Part shown: positions 62,061 to 64,000 of the stretch, one piece after another
Layout of the letters: each line of letters starts with the position of its first letter
How positions within the stretch are numbered: the stretch's first letter is position 1
From: Paenibacillus sp. J31TS4
Lineage (GTDB): Bacteria; Bacillota; Bacilli; Paenibacillales; NBRC-103111
Assembly (NCBI RefSeq): GCF_018403265.1
Contig: NZ_BOSI01000001.1
Location: forward strand, 1,984,001-2,048,000
Length of the DNA stretch: 64,000 nucleotides
Reading direction: 5' to 3'
Program-made: the position numbers and the translations under genes
Notes under the pieces: model-generated
What the model was told of the DNA's origin: nothing
The model's database searches: none
What the model saw: the letters and a program-made list of their open reading frames with translations, nothing else

Positions 62061-62993
62061 ATGAATCAAGTAAAGAATGTCCGATTCCGGCCTTTTTCGA
62101 ATGAACAGGATTACTCGGCACTTCGCACTCTAATTGCCAAAAAGTTTGCGAACCCAAAGAAGCGGTTTTATCCAAGTCTTGGAGATTTGGATTATATCCG
62201 CTCCTTCGATGAGGAGTTCACAAGAAAAGTAATAATATGTGAATCGAAAGACGGTACGATTATAGGGGCCATTTGGCCAGGGCATTATCGAATCCTTTAT
62301 TGCATAACAGGACCCGACTATGTTGGTGTTGAGGATGAAATACTTGCCTGGGCCGAGCAGCACTATTGCGCACCGACGTTGTTAGAGGATCGGACAGGAA
62401 CGGAAGTGTATGTTTGGGCTTATGAAGAAGATTCGGCTCGGGTAGAAATCTTGAAAGCTAGGGGGTACACCAAACATACCTGGTACATGTACTCTGGCGT
62501 AATGGATCTCGAATCCGAACTTCCAGCACCTCAATTTCCCCTTGGCTTCCGTGTTCGGCCGCTCGCTGATGGCGACTTGGAGCAAAAAGTAACCATCATG
62601 GGCGGTTCAGCCGGGCTGACAGCACCGACCATGGCTGTATACCAGCGGCTGATGAGTAGTCCGACGTATAAGCGAGAACTGGATTTAGTGGTGGTCGATG
62701 AGGAAGAACGGGTGGTTGGGTTTGCAAACGTGTGGCACGACACCGTAAATCATCTAGCTATTATTGAACCGTTCGGGACAGCACCAAGCCACCGAAGAAA
62801 GGGACTGGCCACGAATTTACTTTATGAGTGCATGCACCTCTTGCGAGAGATGGGGCTTTCAAAGCTTTATATTAATCACGGTGGTTTATGGACCCTGGAC
62901 CCGGTGCCTGACGATGCCATGCGAGTATATGATAAGGCGGGGTTTCAACTGCTTGGCAACATGTTTGTGTGGTATAAGTCTTGTGATTGCTAA
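62061..62993 (+). CDS. double GNAT-like acetyltransferase
   Basis: 310 residues from ATG 62061; GTG 62052 is an alternative and the ribosome site is weak in both cases. The N-terminal half (VRFRPFSNEQDYSALRTLIA) is a degenerate GNAT without a clear acetyl-CoA loop. The C-terminal half (from about 165) has IEPFGTAPSHRRKGLATNLLYECMHLLREMG and DDAMRVYDKAGFQLLG and should be active. More AT-rich than the window average. Possible substrates are amino compounds or antibiotics; nothing decides this. Confidence 0.8.
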   Translation: MNQVKNVRFRPFSNEQDYSALRTLIAKKFANPKKRFYPSLGDLDYIRSFDEEFTRKVIICESKDGTIIGAIWPGHYRILYCITGPDYVGVEDEILAWAEQHYCAPTLLEDRTGTEVYVWAYEEDSARVEILKARGYTKHTWYMYSGVMDLESELPAPQFPLGFRVRPLADGDLEQKVTIMGGSAGLTAPTMAVYQRLMSSPTYKRELDLVVVDEEERVVGFANVWHDTVNHLAIIEPFGTAPSHRRKGLATNLLYECMHLLREMGLSKLYINHGGLWTLDPVPDDAMRVYDKAGFQLLGNMFVWYKSCDC

Positions 62994-63033
62994 AGGAAAT
63001 CAGTAAGAAAAGGGAATAGAGCCCATACAAAAA

Positions 63034-63071
63034 ACAAGCGCAGGGTCCTTGGACCGTTGCGCTTATTTTTG
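63034..63071 (+). terminator. Rho-independent terminator of the double GNAT gene
   Basis: AAGCGCA..GTCC, loop TT, GGAC..TGCGCTT then ATTTTTG. Confidence 0.82.
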
Positions 63072-63077
63072 TTGCAG

Positions 63078-63507
63078 GAGCAATTCCCCACTGCCTGCGT
63101 AGCAATCCCTCCCGGAAGAGCGGAGCGTCCGCCTTTGATTTTGGGAGCCAACCGCTGTCTACTTCATTCAAGGCTCCCAAAATCAACAGCGGCTGGGGGA
63201 GGGTTTGCGAAGCACCCGCGGAGCAATCCCCCACACTGCCTGCGTAGCAATCCCTCCCGGAATAGCGGAGCGTCCGCCTTTGATTTTGGGAGCCAACCGC
63301 TATCTAATTCATTCAGGGCTCCCAAAATCAACAGCGGCTGGAGGGAGGGTTTGCGGAGCGCCCGCGGAGCAATCCCCCCATTGCCTGCGGAGCTATCCCT
63401 CCCGGAAGAGCGAAGCGTCCGCCTTTGATTTTGGGAGCCAACCGCTGTCTACTTTATTCAAGGCTCCCAAAATCAACAGCGGCTGGAGGGAGGGTTTGCG
63501 GAGCCCC
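63078..63507. repeat. three tandem 143-146 base units with nested complementary segments
   Basis: Units begin with GAGCAAT at 63078, 63221 and 63367; the third is shortened near the permease stop. Each contains GATTTTGGGAGCC, a 22-base loop and GGCTCCCAAAATC, a perfect 13-base inverted repeat. In units 1 and 3 the loop carries CCAACCGCTGT, which pairs (ten of eleven) with ACAGCGGCTGG just after the right arm; unit 2 has CCAACCGCTAT. Unit lengths are not multiples of three, so it is not coding. It fills the gene-free interval 63072-63506. Confidence 0.85.
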
Positions 63508-64000
63508 TACCGCCCCAGCTTCATCCGCCGCTGCAGCCGGCCGAGCACGAAGTCGGCCAGCAGCGCCAGGATGGCCGCCGGGATCGCCCCGGCATACAGC
63601 CGTGCCTGGTTATCCATGTTGATGCCGGCATAGATTTCCCGGCCGAGCCCTTCGCCCCCGATCAGAGGAGCGATGGTGGCCACCCCGATCGCGATGACCG
63701 CCGCCACCCGGATTCCGGTCATCAGGAACGGCAGCGCGAGCGGCAGCTGAACCTTGGTCAGCAGCTGCAGCGAGCTCATGCCTACGCCTCGTCCCGCCTC
63801 GAGGATGGGAGCGCCGACCTGGGTCAGCCCGACGTAGGTGTTCCGGATCACCGGGAGCAGGGAGTACAGGAACAGGCCGATGACGACCGTATTGAAGCCG
63901 AGACCGAACATGACCATGAGCAGCACGAGCAGCGCCAGGCTCGGGAACACTTGAATGATATTGGCAAGCGCCAGGATAAGGCCGGAGAGCCGGCGGTAGC
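63507..64000 (-). CDS. osmoprotectant (OpuB/OpuC-type) ABC transporter permease, 3' part
   Basis: The gene enters from the right edge; 164 codons are visible. Sequence: YRRLSGLILALANIIQVFPSLALLVLLMV, the GAPILEAGRGVGMSSLQLLTKVQLPLALPFLMTGIRVAAV coupling loop, and GGEGLGREIYAGI. This is the pattern of choline/glycine-betaine permeases such as OpuCB/OpuBB or YehW. The frame is open to base 64000, so the start, and any ATPase or binding-protein partners, lie outside. The stop falls next to the tandem repeat region. Confidence 0.88.
   Translation of the reverse strand, partial: YRRLSGLILALANIIQVFPSLALLVLLMVMFGLGFNTVVIGLFLYSLLPVIRNTYVGLTQVGAPILEAGRGVGMSSLQLLTKVQLPLALPFLMTGIRVAAVIAIGVATIAPLIGGEGLGREIYAGINMDNQARLYAGAIPAAILALLADFVLGRLQRRMKLGR

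Noticed and set aside
63078-63507. CRISPR array
   Set aside because: Units are long, contiguous and nearly identical, with no unique spacers and no cas genes.
63057-63633. Plus-strand open frames across the tandem repeats
   Set aside because: Units are 143-146 bases, so the frame changes from copy to copy; no ribosome site; the last part is antisense to the permease.

Overview
The window looks like chromosome of a spore-forming, fairly GC-rich member of the Bacillales, most likely Paenibacillaceae (Paenibacillus-like). The reasons are a prkA 5' part, a CotS-type spore-coat kinase beside a CotSA-like glycosyltransferase, a YjcZ-type sporulation micropeptide, strong GGAGG ribosome sites, and a Paenibacillus-style sugar locus (Cache-AraC regulator, LplB/LplC-like permeases, lipoprotein, very large secreted polysaccharide lyase). 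No rRNA, tRNA, CRISPR array or complete insertion sequence was seen.

Layout. 1-1.6 kb: the C-terminal end of a large serine recombinase abuts a prkA gene that stops abruptly after about 288 codons, so an integrated element has split prkA at the left edge. 1.7-7.9 kb: a zinc-ribbon/deoxyribosyltransferase-fold protein, a DUF2161 nuclease-like protein, a polysaccharide deacetylase-glycosyltransferase-CotS kinase group and a flavin oxidoreductase. 8-13 kb: a CPBP membrane protease behind a Fur-like box, a DUF4062 protein with a small partner, and a ribbon-helix-helix/second DnaN operon with a palindromic operator. 13-28.5 kb: mixed housekeeping and small-molecule enzymes, including two methyltransferases, an MBL hydrolase, a PBP2-type transpeptidase, a serine hydrolase, an ABC exporter and an HD-GYP protein.

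28.6-42.3 kb is a polysaccharide-utilisation locus. A divergent AraC-type membrane regulator sits between a minus-strand transporter operon (two permeases, binding lipoprotein, double GNAT, secreted LamG-Fn3-F5/8C protein) and a plus-strand 1586-residue heparinase II/III-type lyase. The two secreted proteins share the same kind of F5/8C domain. 42.4-55.4 kb is a peptide-salvage region: M20 dipeptidase, oligopeptide ABC transporter (SbpA-BCDF) and S9 peptidase in one operon, a divergent regulator, and a second operon with an M20D amidohydrolase and a CapA-like protein. The two operons carry the same GGAA-N3-TTCC-N7-TTCC motif upstream.

55.6-64 kb: a MhqR-like MarR regulator with a ring-cleaving dioxygenase and a repeat array between them, several GNAT/VOC/metallophosphatase genes, an atypical two-helix potassium channel, a three-unit 143-146 bp tandem repeat with nested complementary segments, and the 3' part of an osmoprotectant ABC permease that runs off the right edge.
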